In this document: piece by piece, positions 1 to 7,884 of the stretch | Position numbering within the stretch: position 1 is the stretch's first letter | How the letters are laid out: the number at the start of each line of letters is the position of its first letter | Assembly: GCA_964464375.1 (NCBI GenBank) | Contig: CAYXFU010000031.1 | Location: 1-41,095 of the forward strand | Reading direction: 5' to 3' | Length of the DNA stretch: 41,095 nt | Source of the DNA: CAIOZA01 sp964464375 | GTDB lineage: Bacteria; Bacteroidota; Ignavibacteria; Kapaibacteriales; UBA2268 | Position numbers and translations under genes: made by a program | Notes under the pieces: model-generated | Seen by the model: the letters and a program-made list of their open reading frames with translations, nothing else | The model's database searches: none | Told to the model about the DNA's origin: nothing

Positions 1-1
1 T

Positions 2-706
2 ACTCTTTGGGATGCTTTAACCTATCAGAAGATTAAAACTCTGGATGATACAAAAACGGAAATAGTAGATATTGCTTTTTCATCTGATGGAAATTCATTA
101 TTTGAAACACAAGGAAATCCATATCCTTCAAAAATTTGGTCATTACCAAACGGAGATTTAATAAAAAATATTTCACCGAAACAATTCAGAGGTATTAATA
201 AACTAATTTACTTCAAATCTTCAAATAATACTTTCACATCTTATAAAACATTTGATCTAAAACCAAAATTTGGAATATATGATATTGAGAAAGATAATCT
301 TGAATTTTCATATAATATCATCATGTCGGTACCAAAATCTATGGAAATATCAAATGACCAGACAAAAATAGTTTGTGGTATGGGTGACTTAATATATCTT
401 TTTAATAACAAAATCTTAGGAGTAGTTGAACAAAATCCTATACAAAAAACCGATTCAGATATTATTATTCCCAATCCGTTGACTAATCAGGCTTTAATAA
501 AATTTAATCTACCATCATCAGGAATAACAACACTGAACATGCTAAATGAATCAGGTATTAAAATTAAATCATTATTTAATTCTTACTTGGATGCTGGGAA
601 TAATGAAGTATCAGTAAATATAACCAATATCCCAAGTGGAAATTACTTTGTCTCAATCCAATGCACAAACTATAGTAAAACTTTAAAATTATCAATAATT
701 AAATAG
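2..706 (+). CDS. Beta-propeller (WD40-like) protein, 3' part, with T9SS sorting domain
   Basis: The reading frame is open from the window edge, so the start is missing; 234 residues are visible. Residues 1-60 look like the end of WD40 repeats (LWDALTYQKIKTLDD, then IVDIAFSSDGNSLF and KIWSLPNGDLI). From about residue 154 there is a type A T9SS C-terminal domain: IIPNPLTNQALIKFNLP, then the LNMLNESGIKIKSL strand and a final SGNYFVSIQ segment with a KTLKLSIIK end. Known for the family: such domains route a Sec-exported protein through the T9SS to the surface or medium. A propeller fused to it suggests a surface-bound or secreted protein of unknown ligand. It converges on the molybdenum hydroxylase genes on the other strand. 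The fragment is certain as coding; the specific role is unknown. Confidence 0.8.
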   Translation, partial: TLWDALTYQKIKTLDDTKTEIVDIAFSSDGNSLFETQGNPYPSKIWSLPNGDLIKNISPKQFRGINKLIYFKSSNNTFTSYKTFDLKPKFGIYDIEKDNLEFSYNIIMSVPKSMEISNDQTKIVCGMGDLIYLFNNKILGVVEQNPIQKTDSDIIIPNPLTNQALIKFNLPSSGITTLNMLNESGIKIKSLFNSYLDAGNNEVSVNITNIPSGNYFVSIQCTNYSKTLKLSIIK

Positions 707-713
707 GGAATAT

Positions 714-775
714 AGAGGATTCCTCTTTTCGTTCAGAATGACAGACTTGAAGATTCCTGCATTCGCAGGAACGAC
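714..775. repeat. Degenerate copy of the GGAATGAC-type palindromic repeat
   Basis: This stretch between two convergent genes carries AGAGG-att-CCTCT followed by TTTT, then TTCGTTCAGAATGAC and a second hairpin TTCCTGC-attc-GCAGGAA. The pieces match those of fuller copies at 8127-8218 and 13265-13461. The hairpins may also serve as terminator for one or both genes. Confidence 0.65.
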
Positions 776-783
776 ACAATTTT

Positions 784-3117
784 CTACACCCTCATCGCCT
801 TACCACTGAATGACTTGTTTGATGCAATGACGTTGATCAGATACTCTCCTGCTGATAATTCGGGTAAACGTAGTCGCTGAGAGAATATTCCATCCGAAGC
901 TTCTGCTCTAGTCTGATAGACTTCACGTCCCGAAATATCGCTGATTGCAATCTGCAAATCACCAATAGAATTAACATTGTTAATTTCAATAGTTAAATCA
1001 TTCGAAAAAGGATTGGGATATATTTTCATTTCTCCTTTATCCTTCGATGGCTCACCAACTGATGTTTTCAGGCTTGTTCCTGATATCGGAAGTTTGCGAA
1101 CTCTTATTCCGGTTGCATTAAAAATTGCATTGCATAATGCGGGAGTTATGGATGGAAAGCCGAGTTCGCCCATACCCGATGGATTTGTTGAGGTAATATT
1201 GAGCATAAAATCAAACTCCGGTGCCTCATCGAACAAGAGCCATTCAAAATCCATGAAATTTGATTGAACTATCTGACCTTTATCGATTGTTATTTGAGCC
1301 TTCATTGCTGTGGCAAGTGCATCGTTTGCAGCTCCCATTATCTGAGCTTCAGTGTTTTTGGGATTAATCGCCAATCCAGGATCAGCGACTGCGAAGATTT
1401 TCGTTACCTTCAGTTTACCAAAATCATCAACGAACACCTCAACTACAGTTGCAATTACACCCCCATAACCTGAGAAAACTGCAACGCCTCTGCCATGCCC
1501 TTTAGGTAAAGGTTTAATCCATTCAGATCTTGCTTTAACTGATGTCAAGACATTCTTAATTCTTGTGCTGTTTGCTAATGTGATTCGGAAATCTATAGGA
1601 TCTTTTGATGCTGCTATTGCCAGTTCATCGAGGAAACTCTCATTCGCGAAAGTGAGCTGTGTCGAATCAACTGAACGCCATGGTCCGGTTGGAACAGGCG
1701 TTGATACCTGATCGTCAACATTCTGGGGACTTGGAAGAGTATAAGGAGGAGCATAAACTGATCCTCCGCTGGCATAAATTCCTTTATGATACCAACCTGT
1801 TATATCCCCAGTAGCATCGATTCCTCCACGGAGAGCATGAAGGCTTGCCGGACGGTAGTAATCAATTCTCAGGTCATCTGTTCTTGAAAATGTAAGTTTA
1901 ATCGGAATATTCATCTGCTTTGAAATCTTAGCTGCCGCAGTAGCGTAATCAGTAGCATTACGTCTGCCGAAAGCACCACCGACCAGTGTTACATTGACTT
2001 TAACAGAACTTACAGGAAGACTGAGTAAACTCGCAACATCGTTCTGAACACCCTGTGGACTTTGAGTTGGCACCCATAGTTCGCAAGTTGATCCTTTGAA
2101 GTGAGCAGTGGTATTCATTGGCTCCATCGGTGCATGAGCAAGGAATGGAACTTCATATATGGCATCTACTGTCTTAACCGTTGATCCCGGCATACTTGGC
2201 AGAGTTCCGATTTTATCATTAAAGGATTTCGAAATTTTTGCCGAATCCAAAGCAGTATTACTGCCCATATTCCAATTTACTTTTAGTGCTTCAACTCCTT
2301 TGAAAGCGGCATAAGTGTTATCTGCAACAACTGCTACCCCTTCACTTATCTTCATTGTCCTGATAACACCGGGAACTTTCATGGTTTCAGTGTCATCGTA
2401 AGTATTGACTGATGCACCTAATGCAGGTCTTCTTGCAATAGCAGCATACTTCATATCAGGAACTATTGTGTCTAATCCATACACAGCCTTACCCATTGTC
2501 ATATCCAGAGCATCGTAATGCAGTTTTGATTGACCAATAATCGTGAATGTATCGGGATTTTTCAGCTTAATTGTCGATTTTGGAGGCACCGATAGAGTAG
2601 ATGCCTTATCTGTAAGCTCACCGTAAGTAAATGTCCTAGAGCCGGATTTTTCCGATATTTGACTCATCAATGCATTGCAGGACGATTCCGGAATACCCCA
2701 TAATTGAGCAGCGGCACTGATTAGCATAGCTTTTGCTGTTGCTCCGGCATAACGGAGATTAGAATAAGAATACAATACACTTTGACTACCGGCAGTTGAC
2801 TGCGAACCATATTTAGAATCTCCCGGAGCCTGTATAACTTTTACCTTACTCCAGTCAGCATCGAGTTCTTCTGCTACAATCATCGCCATTGAAGTACGTG
2901 TTCCCTGACCCATTTCTGAGCGGGCGACTGTGATTTTTATAGTATTATCGGGTAAAATTTCAATCCAGATTCCCGGCTGGAAAACGCCCTCTATAACATT
3001 ACCCTTCTTATCCTTCTTACCATAAACCAACGATCCAAAGCTGGAGAATACGACTCCTGCAGTTGTGAATGTCATGCCTATTAAAAAGCTTCTACGGGTT
3101 ACTTTTATCTTTTCCAT
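784..3117 (-). CDS. Molybdopterin-binding hydroxylase large subunit (IorB/aldehyde oxidase type) with Tat signal and T9SS domain
   Basis: Large, molybdenum-binding subunit of a xanthine-oxidase-family enzyme, closest in layout to the beta subunit of isoquinoline 1-oxidoreductase; it would hydroxylate an aldehyde or N-heterocycle with water as oxygen donor. The N-terminus has a twin-arginine motif (TRRSFLIG, residues 7-14) and a hydrophobic stretch. Family landmarks seen: SEMGQGTRTSMAMIVAEELD, LVGGAFGRRN, PTGPWRSV and, near residues 648-650, GMGELGFPSITPALCNAIF, which holds the expected active-site Glu. From about residue 697 (MKIYPNPFSNDLTI) an extra domain of about 80 residues follows: a T9SS type A sorting domain, not part of the normal enzyme. 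The small subunit lies 4 bp upstream in the same operon. The substrate cannot be told from sequence. A Tat signal with a T9SS domain is unusual; see findings. Confidence 0.9.
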   Translation of the reverse strand: MEKIKVTRRSFLIGMTFTTAGVVFSSFGSLVYGKKDKKGNVIEGVFQPGIWIEILPDNTIKITVARSEMGQGTRTSMAMIVAEELDADWSKVKVIQAPGDSKYGSQSTAGSQSVLYSYSNLRYAGATAKAMLISAAAQLWGIPESSCNALMSQISEKSGSRTFTYGELTDKASTLSVPPKSTIKLKNPDTFTIIGQSKLHYDALDMTMGKAVYGLDTIVPDMKYAAIARRPALGASVNTYDDTETMKVPGVIRTMKISEGVAVVADNTYAAFKGVEALKVNWNMGSNTALDSAKISKSFNDKIGTLPSMPGSTVKTVDAIYEVPFLAHAPMEPMNTTAHFKGSTCELWVPTQSPQGVQNDVASLLSLPVSSVKVNVTLVGGAFGRRNATDYATAAAKISKQMNIPIKLTFSRTDDLRIDYYRPASLHALRGGIDATGDITGWYHKGIYASGGSVYAPPYTLPSPQNVDDQVSTPVPTGPWRSVDSTQLTFANESFLDELAIAASKDPIDFRITLANSTRIKNVLTSVKARSEWIKPLPKGHGRGVAVFSGYGGVIATVVEVFVDDFGKLKVTKIFAVADPGLAINPKNTEAQIMGAANDALATAMKAQITIDKGQIVQSNFMDFEWLLFDEAPEFDFMLNITSTNPSGMGELGFPSITPALCNAIFNATGIRVRKLPISGTSLKTSVGEPSKDKGEMKIYPNPFSNDLTIEINNVNSIGDLQIAISDISGREVYQTRAEASDGIFSQRLRLPELSAGEYLINVIASNKSFSGKAMRV

Positions 3118-3121
3118 TTTA

Positions 3122-3568
3122 TTATCCTATCGCCGCAATATGAATAGCTTCGCGAATCCGCTGGTATGTTCCGCAGCGGCATATATTACCCCTCATTGCC
3201 TCATCAATTTCTGTATCGTTTGGCTTTGGTGTCTTAGCAAGTAAAGCTGCTGCAGACATTATTTGCCCGGGTTGGCAATAACCGCATTGTGAAACATGTG
3301 CTGCCAGCCATGCAATCTGAAGCGGATGAGTACCATCCGGAGATAATCCTTCAATCGTTGTTATTTTCTTGCCTGCAACGTCTGCTACAGTAATAACACA
3401 GGACTTATGAGCATCGCCATCGATGAGAACAGTACAACTCCCGCAGACGCCAATACCGCATCCGTACTTTGTACCCGTCAATCCAAGCAGATCCCTCAGA
3501 GCCCAAAGTAGAGGCATTTCAGCTTCGGCAGTGAATTCATAATCTTTGTTGTTGATGTTTAACTTCAT
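3122..3568 (-). CDS. [2Fe-2S] small subunit of molybdenum hydroxylase (IorA/CoxS type)
   Basis: Electron-transfer subunit of the hydroxylase encoded just downstream. The N-terminal plant-type ferredoxin domain has the cluster motif YGCGIGVCGSCTVLIDG, and the C-terminal helical domain has the second cluster's cysteines in SQCGYCQPGQIMSAAALL and NICRCGTYQRIREAI. All eight expected cysteines are visible. I start at the ATG at 3566-3568 (MKLNINNKDYEF), 148 residues, which matches the family; a longer frame from a TTG at 3604 adds 12 residues that fit nothing. There is no signal peptide, so, as in related two-subunit enzymes, it probably folds with the large subunit and is carried out by that partner's Tat signal. 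Four bases separate it from the large-subunit gene, indicating one mRNA. Confidence 0.93.
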   Translation of the reverse strand: MKLNINNKDYEFTAEAEMPLLWALRDLLGLTGTKYGCGIGVCGSCTVLIDGDAHKSCVITVADVAGKKITTIEGLSPDGTHPLQIAWLAAHVSQCGYCQPGQIMSAAALLAKTPKPNDTEIDEAMRGNICRCGTYQRIREAIHIAAIG

Positions 3569-3831
3569 ATTTGTGCATTTCGGTAAGTTAATTTTAAATA
3601 GCAACTTACTAAATTGATAAGGAATAAAAAAGAGATATTTTTGTGGATGGGATATTAATAAGTTGTTATATCATGACTAAAAACTGTCTGGGGTCTGTTA
3701 TTAAGTGTTAAAAGTAGCTAAAAGTTTCAACGTAACTTTTTTATGCTTAAATTGTTATTAAAATTCAAGAAAAAAAATTGATTTAAATATAAAAGATAAT
3801 AATTGTATTTTTAATACATTGGACTTGGATC

Positions 3832-5322
3832 ATGAAAAACTTGTTAGTACTTATTTTTGTATTTGCTTTTATTGTTGAAACATCAAACACTGCTTTGTTG
3901 CCACCACAGCTTCTATTACCCGATCAGTATCAAAATCGGATCAGCACATCACAAGTTGAATTTTTCTGGACTTCAGTTGATAGTGCAACAAAGTATATTC
4001 TTATTCTAAGTGATGATCCTAACTTTAAAACAAGTCCAATTCTTTTTAGCACAACTTCAGATACCTTTTTACTTGCAAATGTTCAGCTTGATTCTGGTCG
4101 AACATATTTCTGGCGAGTGGCATCTACGAATGGCATGGACACCTCGCAGACAAGCCAGCGGTTCATCTTTACTACAACTTTCCCCAAAATACATGTTCCA
4201 TTAATTATCTCTCCCAAAAATGACACGATTCATCATCCCAACGCAAAATTAGAATGGGAGCTTGATAAGTTTGCGACTAAAGCAATGCTTCATTACTCTG
4301 AAGATTCATTATTCAATATTGTAATACAAATTGATTTGCAGAACAAAGGTTACTATGATCATTATAATACTATTATGAACGGCAATAAGTATTATTGGAG
4401 AGTGATAGTTGGTAATCCTGATACAACAACTGTCTGGTCAGAGACCGGTTGGTTTAAATATGATCTATGGAAAGGTCCCGAAATTGAATATCCGCTATAC
4501 GGTGATACAAATGTAAGCCTTCAACCTAAGGTTTTATGGCACTCAATCGATTCAGCATCAGTTTATAATGTATTGCTTTATGACGATGATTCTCTTAAGA
4601 ATGTGATTTTCAAGACAACCTTGAAGGATACAGCGATTAAACTTTCATTAATTCTTGAATATGAAAAACATTATACTTTGAAGCTATATGCGCAAGTTCA
4701 AAATGGTAATACTATTAATTCTATCATTAAATTCAGAACTATAGCACCTCCGGAACCATTTACAAAAAGTATAATGTTAATATATCCTGATTCAGTTAAA
4801 CCTGTTACAAATCCTAAACCTGCTTTCAGATGGAATTCAGAACCTAATGCTGATTCATACGAGCTATGGGTTTCAGATACAAGTAAGATTGAGGATGCTA
4901 CCCGCGTTAAGCTAAATGTCGATGAGTACAAAGATACAGTTTATACCTTATCAACTACTTCCCTGCGCCCGAATAAAGATTACTATTGGCGTGTACGTGG
5001 GATAAACCTTTCGGGAAAAGGTCAATGGTCAGATGTCTGGATGTTTCGTACATCGAACTTCAGCGATGTTGAAGAAGTAAGCAAACAATTTGATTTTACG
5101 ATTTCTCCCAATCCTGCTTCCGATTTCATAGAGATATCCGTAGGGGCGAACGGCCGTTCGCCCTTACAAAGCGTCGTGAAAATCTATAATGTATTCGGTC
5201 AAAATGTAATGACTGTAGGGGCAATTCATGAATTGCCCCAACGGGTAGACATTTCCGGCTTGTCTCCGGGGATGTATTTTGTGAGGATTGGAGATAGAGT
5301 TGGGAAGTTTGTGAAATACTGA
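3832..5322 (+). CDS. Secreted fibronectin-III-like repeat protein with T9SS domain
   Basis: 496 residues with an N-terminal signal peptide (MKNLLVLIFVFAFIVETSNT). Four related modules follow at about residues 25-115, 120-210, 215-305 and 315-410, each with the pattern of FnIII-like domains that end in a YYWRV or WRVR strand (for example GRTYFWRVAS, NKYYWRVIV, DYYWRVRG) and a preceding W-x-S/D core. Residues 424-496 form a T9SS type A domain starting ISPNPASDFIEI and ending GMYFVRIGDRVGKFVKY. Two palindromic repeats sit inside this domain and are translated as VGANGRSPL (437-445) and VGAIHELPQ (462-470). No catalytic motif was seen. A structural, adhesive or binding role at the surface is likely but inferred. 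Confidence 0.85.
   Translation: MKNLLVLIFVFAFIVETSNTALLPPQLLLPDQYQNRISTSQVEFFWTSVDSATKYILILSDDPNFKTSPILFSTTSDTFLLANVQLDSGRTYFWRVASTNGMDTSQTSQRFIFTTTFPKIHVPLIISPKNDTIHHPNAKLEWELDKFATKAMLHYSEDSLFNIVIQIDLQNKGYYDHYNTIMNGNKYYWRVIVGNPDTTTVWSETGWFKYDLWKGPEIEYPLYGDTNVSLQPKVLWHSIDSASVYNVLLYDDDSLKNVIFKTTLKDTAIKLSLILEYEKHYTLKLYAQVQNGNTINSIIKFRTIAPPEPFTKSIMLIYPDSVKPVTNPKPAFRWNSEPNADSYELWVSDTSKIEDATRVKLNVDEYKDTVYTLSTTSLRPNKDYYWRVRGINLSGKGQWSDVWMFRTSNFSDVEEVSKQFDFTISPNPASDFIEISVGANGRSPLQSVVKIYNVFGQNVMTVGAIHELPQRVDISGLSPGMYFVRIGDRVGKFVKY
5144..5163. repeat. Perfect 20-bp palindrome inside a coding region
   Basis: GGGCGAACGG followed at once by its reverse complement CCGTTCGCCC. With flanks TAG and TTA it is close to a 26-bp palindrome (5141-5166). 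It is translated in frame as part of VGANGRSPL in the T9SS domain of the fibronectin-like protein. It shares the left edge GTAGGGGC with the second palindrome at 5218. Confidence 0.9.
5218..5239. repeat. Perfect 22-bp palindrome inside a coding region
   Basis: GGGGCAATTCA followed by TGAATTGCCCC, a perfect inverted repeat. It is preceded by GTA as is the copy at 5144, and is read in the same phase (GTA GGG GC.), giving VGAIHELPQ. Different core but same edges suggests two members of one repeat class. Confidence 0.9.
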
Positions 5323-5359
5323 AAATAATATAATTAATGAATATTCGTGTTTTATTCGA

Positions 5360-5752
5360 ATGACTAAACAGGAGCATATTGATTACTGGATAATCACTTC
5401 AAATGATGATTTCGAAGTTTTTACATTATTATTTAATAGTCAAAGATATTTACATGCTTTCTTTATAGCCCATTTATCGGTTGAAAAGTTGGTAAAAGCG
5501 CATTGGGTAAAAGATAATGAAGGTAATGTTCCACCCAAATCTCATAATCTGCTGTATTTAGTTAAACAAACAGCAATGACATTAAGTGTTGAGCAGATAA
5601 AGATATTGAATTTTTTGAACGATTTTCAGATACAAGGAAGATATCCTGATTATAAGTTAAAAATACAGAAAATACTAACTAAAGAATATTCTGAAACAAT
5701 TTTCCCAAAAATAATTGAGATTAGATTATGCTTGATAGAAATGGTGGAATAA
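5360..5752 (+). CDS. HEPN domain protein (partner of nucleotidyltransferase)
   Basis: 130 residues, all-helical, matching the HEPN class (higher eukaryote and prokaryote nucleotide-binding). The core helix reads RYLHAFFIAHLSVEKLVKAHW, followed by the usual PKSHNLLYLVK segment and an IQGRYPDYKL turn near the end. The next gene overlaps it by 25 bp and encodes a minimal nucleotidyltransferase; such two-gene units are known toxin-antitoxin modules in which the transferase modifies and silences the HEPN protein. I do not see a clear Rx4-6H RNase motif of the kind found in active HEPN toxins, so toxicity here is uncertain. Start ATG at 5360 has no strong ribosome binding site. Confidence 0.8.
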   Translation: MTKQEHIDYWIITSNDDFEVFTLLFNSQRYLHAFFIAHLSVEKLVKAHWVKDNEGNVPPKSHNLLYLVKQTAMTLSVEQIKILNFLNDFQIQGRYPDYKLKIQKILTKEYSETIFPKIIEIRLCLIEMVE

Positions 5753-6045
5753 AATACGCCCAGGAATTTGTGCACAGAGTTGTATCAAAAGGCATTGATA
5801 TTAAGTATGCCAAGCTATTCGGATCTTATTCCAAAAACACACAAACTCCTGATTCAGATATTGACATTGCCCTAGTTGCTGATGCTTTTATTGGGGTTGG
5901 ATTCATTGATAGTTCTTTGATTGTAGATGAACTTTATGAATTTGATATTGTTCAGGTTAAGACATATAATAGTAAAGACTATGAAGAAGGTGATCCGCTT
6001 ATTGATGAAATTAATAGAACCGGAATTGTTTTGGATGTCAATTAG
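5728..6045 (+). CDS. Minimal nucleotidyltransferase (MNT) of a HEPN-MNT pair
   Basis: 105 residues of the DNA polymerase beta-like minimal nucleotidyltransferase fold. The nucleotide-binding signature is complete: FGSYSKNTQTPDSDIDIALV, with the GS pair and the two metal-binding aspartates in DSDID. A third acidic site probably lies in the EFDIVQVK strand. Family knowledge: MntA-type proteins attach AMP to the HEPN partner and neutralise it. The start ATG lies inside the HEPN gene (25-bp overlap), so the two are translated together. A hairpin terminator follows at 6084. Confidence 0.85.
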   Translation: MLDRNGGIKYAQEFVHRVVSKGIDIKYAKLFGSYSKNTQTPDSDIDIALVADAFIGVGFIDSSLIVDELYEFDIVQVKTYNSKDYEEGDPLIDEINRTGIVLDVN

Positions 6046-6083
6046 TTGAAAATATAAAATCCTTAAAACTATTCTTTAGATTT

Positions 6084-6120
6084 GTCCTCAGGATTATTTA
6101 ATTTTGAGGACTATTTTTTT
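6084..6120 (+). terminator. Rho-independent terminator after HEPN-MNT
   Basis: Stem GTCCTCA (6084-6090) and TGAGGAC (6105-6111) with a 14-nt loop, followed by TATTTTTTT. The T-run ends directly before the GAGG ribosome binding site of the next gene. Confidence 0.75.
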
Positions 6121-6128
6121 GAGGTAAA

Positions 6129-6641
6129 TTGAAATCTGACAAAATCATAGCATCTCTCCAAAGCTTCTTCGGGGTTACAAAAAGCGAGATTATCTTTGCT
6201 ATGTTAGTGCTTGGCGGTCTGATGTTTGGTGTCGGACTCAAATTGTTTAACTACCAACCATCGGGAATCGACAACGAAAGACGAAACCTTGAAATTTACC
6301 GCATTCTGGATTCACTGGCTGAAGTAAACAGAACAACATTCATCGGCACAGATATGGAGGGCAATATTGACTCTACATTAGCAAAAGGGGATACAATAGT
6401 TAAATCAAGCGGTATGTATTCCGATAAACCCAATAAGTCGTTACCAATAGAGAAGATAAATATCGCCTCTGCATCTCGTGTACAATTGATGAATCTGCCC
6501 GGTGTTGGCGAGAAAACCGCCGATATGATAATTGAGTATAGAAATTCAAGTCGATTCAGAAAAATTGAAGATATAATGAATGTTAAAGGAATCGGACCGA
6601 AAAAGTTTGAAAATTTTAAAGAATATATTGAGATTAAATAA
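6129..6641 (+). CDS. Helix-hairpin-helix protein, ComEA-like, membrane-anchored
   Basis: 170 residues. An N-terminal membrane segment (about residues 18-36, EIIFAMLVLGGLMFGVGLKL) is followed by a polar linker and a C-terminal pair of helix-hairpin-helix motifs: INIASASRVQLMNLPGVGEK and FRKIEDIMNVKGIGPKKFEN. Known ComEA proteins bind incoming double-stranded DNA in the periplasm during natural transformation, and this size and topology fit. It starts with TTG at 6129; a GAGG box at 6121-6124 supports this and no ATG lies nearby. No other competence gene is visible in the window, so the role in DNA uptake is inferred from the domain alone. Confidence 0.82.
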   Translation: MKSDKIIASLQSFFGVTKSEIIFAMLVLGGLMFGVGLKLFNYQPSGIDNERRNLEIYRILDSLAEVNRTTFIGTDMEGNIDSTLAKGDTIVKSSGMYSDKPNKSLPIEKINIASASRVQLMNLPGVGEKTADMIIEYRNSSRFRKIEDIMNVKGIGPKKFENFKEYIEIK

Positions 6642-6698
6642 ATATTTCAGATATTGCATATCTATATTTTAATGTTTTTGAGATTATGTGAGGATAAT

Positions 6699-7787
6699 AT
6701 GAAAAAGACGATTTTTAACGAATTGCACAAGAAATTTAATGCTAAAATGGTAGAATTTGCAGGTTTCGAACTACCAATTCAGTACCCAAAAGGGATTATT
6801 TATGAGCACAAAATAATCCGCGAAAAAGTCGGAGTTTTCGACGTTACTCACATGGGCGAATTCGACGTTAAGGGCAAAGACGCTCTCGCTTTCGTTCAGA
6901 AGATTACTATCAATGATGCATCGAAACTTATTGACGGCAAAGTTCAGTACTCTGCCATGTGCCGTCCCACAGGATTCATCGTTGACGATCTTCTTGTCTA
7001 TCGTATCAGCGAAGATCATTTTATGCTTGTCGTCAATGGTGCAAACGTAGAGAAAGACTGGGGCTGGTGCGTTGAGAACAATGTTGGATTCGACATCACA
7101 CTCGAAGACCACAGCGACCAGATTCATCTTCTTGCAGTGCAGGGACCAAACTCGATGAAGACAATTCAGAAGCTTACAGATACTGATTTGTCAAAGATCG
7201 AATACTATGCATTCGAAATGGGTAAATTTGCCGGTGTCGATATGATTCTCTCCCGCACAGGATACACAGGCGAACTAGGCTTTGAGCTTTACTTCCGCGG
7301 TGGAGTTAAAGAAGGTGAAGCAGTATGGAACGGTTTGTTCACAGCAGGTGAAGAATTCGGTATCGAGCCCGTAGGACTAGGTTGCCGTGATTCTCTACGT
7401 TTAGAAAAATGCTATATGCTCTACGGTAACGACATCGACGAAACAACCAATCCTCTCGAAGCTGGATTAGGCTGGATAACCAAGCTCGCAAAAGGAACAT
7501 TCAACGGTAGCGATGCAATTTCCAAAGTAAAAGAGCAGGGATTAACAAGAAAATTAGTTGGGCTGAACCCCACAACAGATAAATTCATTCCGCGCCACGG
7601 ATACAAGATATTCATCGATGGTAAGGAAGCCGGAATAGTTACAAGCGGCAACATGTGCCCGACACTAAACAAACCCGTAGGTCTGGGTTATGTCCCAATG
7701 TCACACGCAGCCGTAGGATCAGTCGTAGATATCGAAGCCCGTGGTAAATTCTTCACAGCAGAAGTGGTCAAAACACCATTTATGTAG
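6699..7787 (+). CDS. gcvT: Aminomethyltransferase (glycine cleavage system T protein)
   Basis: Transfers the methylene group from the aminomethyl-lipoyl H protein to tetrahydrofolate, releasing ammonia, as part of glycine cleavage in the cytoplasm. 362 residues, the usual length. Family landmarks: HKKFNAKMVEFAGFELPIQY at the N-terminus, GVFDVTHMGEF, LSRTGYTGELGFELYF with the conserved folate-site region, LGCRDSLRLEKCYMLYGNDI, and LNKPVGLGYVP near the end. I choose the ATG at 6699 because GAGG lies at 6690-6693; the frame extends upstream to 6654 but those residues are not conserved. The gene stands alone; gcvH and gcvP are not in the window. A 33-nt hairpin repeat follows at 7800 and may end the transcript. 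Confidence 0.95.
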   Translation: MKKTIFNELHKKFNAKMVEFAGFELPIQYPKGIIYEHKIIREKVGVFDVTHMGEFDVKGKDALAFVQKITINDASKLIDGKVQYSAMCRPTGFIVDDLLVYRISEDHFMLVVNGANVEKDWGWCVENNVGFDITLEDHSDQIHLLAVQGPNSMKTIQKLTDTDLSKIEYYAFEMGKFAGVDMILSRTGYTGELGFELYFRGGVKEGEAVWNGLFTAGEEFGIEPVGLGCRDSLRLEKCYMLYGNDIDETTNPLEAGLGWITKLAKGTFNGSDAISKVKEQGLTRKLVGLNPTTDKFIPRHGYKIFIDGKEAGIVTSGNMCPTLNKPVGLGYVPMSHAAVGSVVDIEARGKFFTAEVVKTPFM

Positions 7788-7799
7788 TCATCTTCATTC

Positions 7800-7832
7800 A
7801 GATGTCCAATACCTTTAAGGTGTTGGACATCT
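7800..7832. repeat. 33-nt hairpin repeat, copy 1
   Basis: Arms AGATGTCCAATACCT and AGGTGTTGGACATCT around TTA, one mismatch. A related 33-nt copy lies at 24743-24775. Placement 12 bp after gcvT suits a terminator, but no T-run follows. Confidence 0.75.
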
Positions 7833-7857
7833 GGTATTATCGGTGTATTGTATATTT

Positions 7858-7884
7858 GTAAGGGCGGGTTTTGATCTGCCCCCC
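7858..7884. repeat. Degenerate GTA(A/G)GGGC palindromic element
   Basis: GTAAGGGCGGG then TTTTGATC and TGCCCCCC. The left edge GTAAGGGC resembles the two coding palindromes at 5144 and 5218; the arms no longer pair fully. Confidence 0.45.

Noticed and set aside
5126..5377. 83-codon open frame on the minus strand
   Set aside because: It is the reverse strand of the T9SS domain; the palindromes read alike on both strands, which keeps it open.
6077..6084. TAGATTTG as a -7 promoter element for the ComEA-like gene
   Set aside because: No TTTG lies 19-21 bp upstream, and the site abuts the terminator stem.
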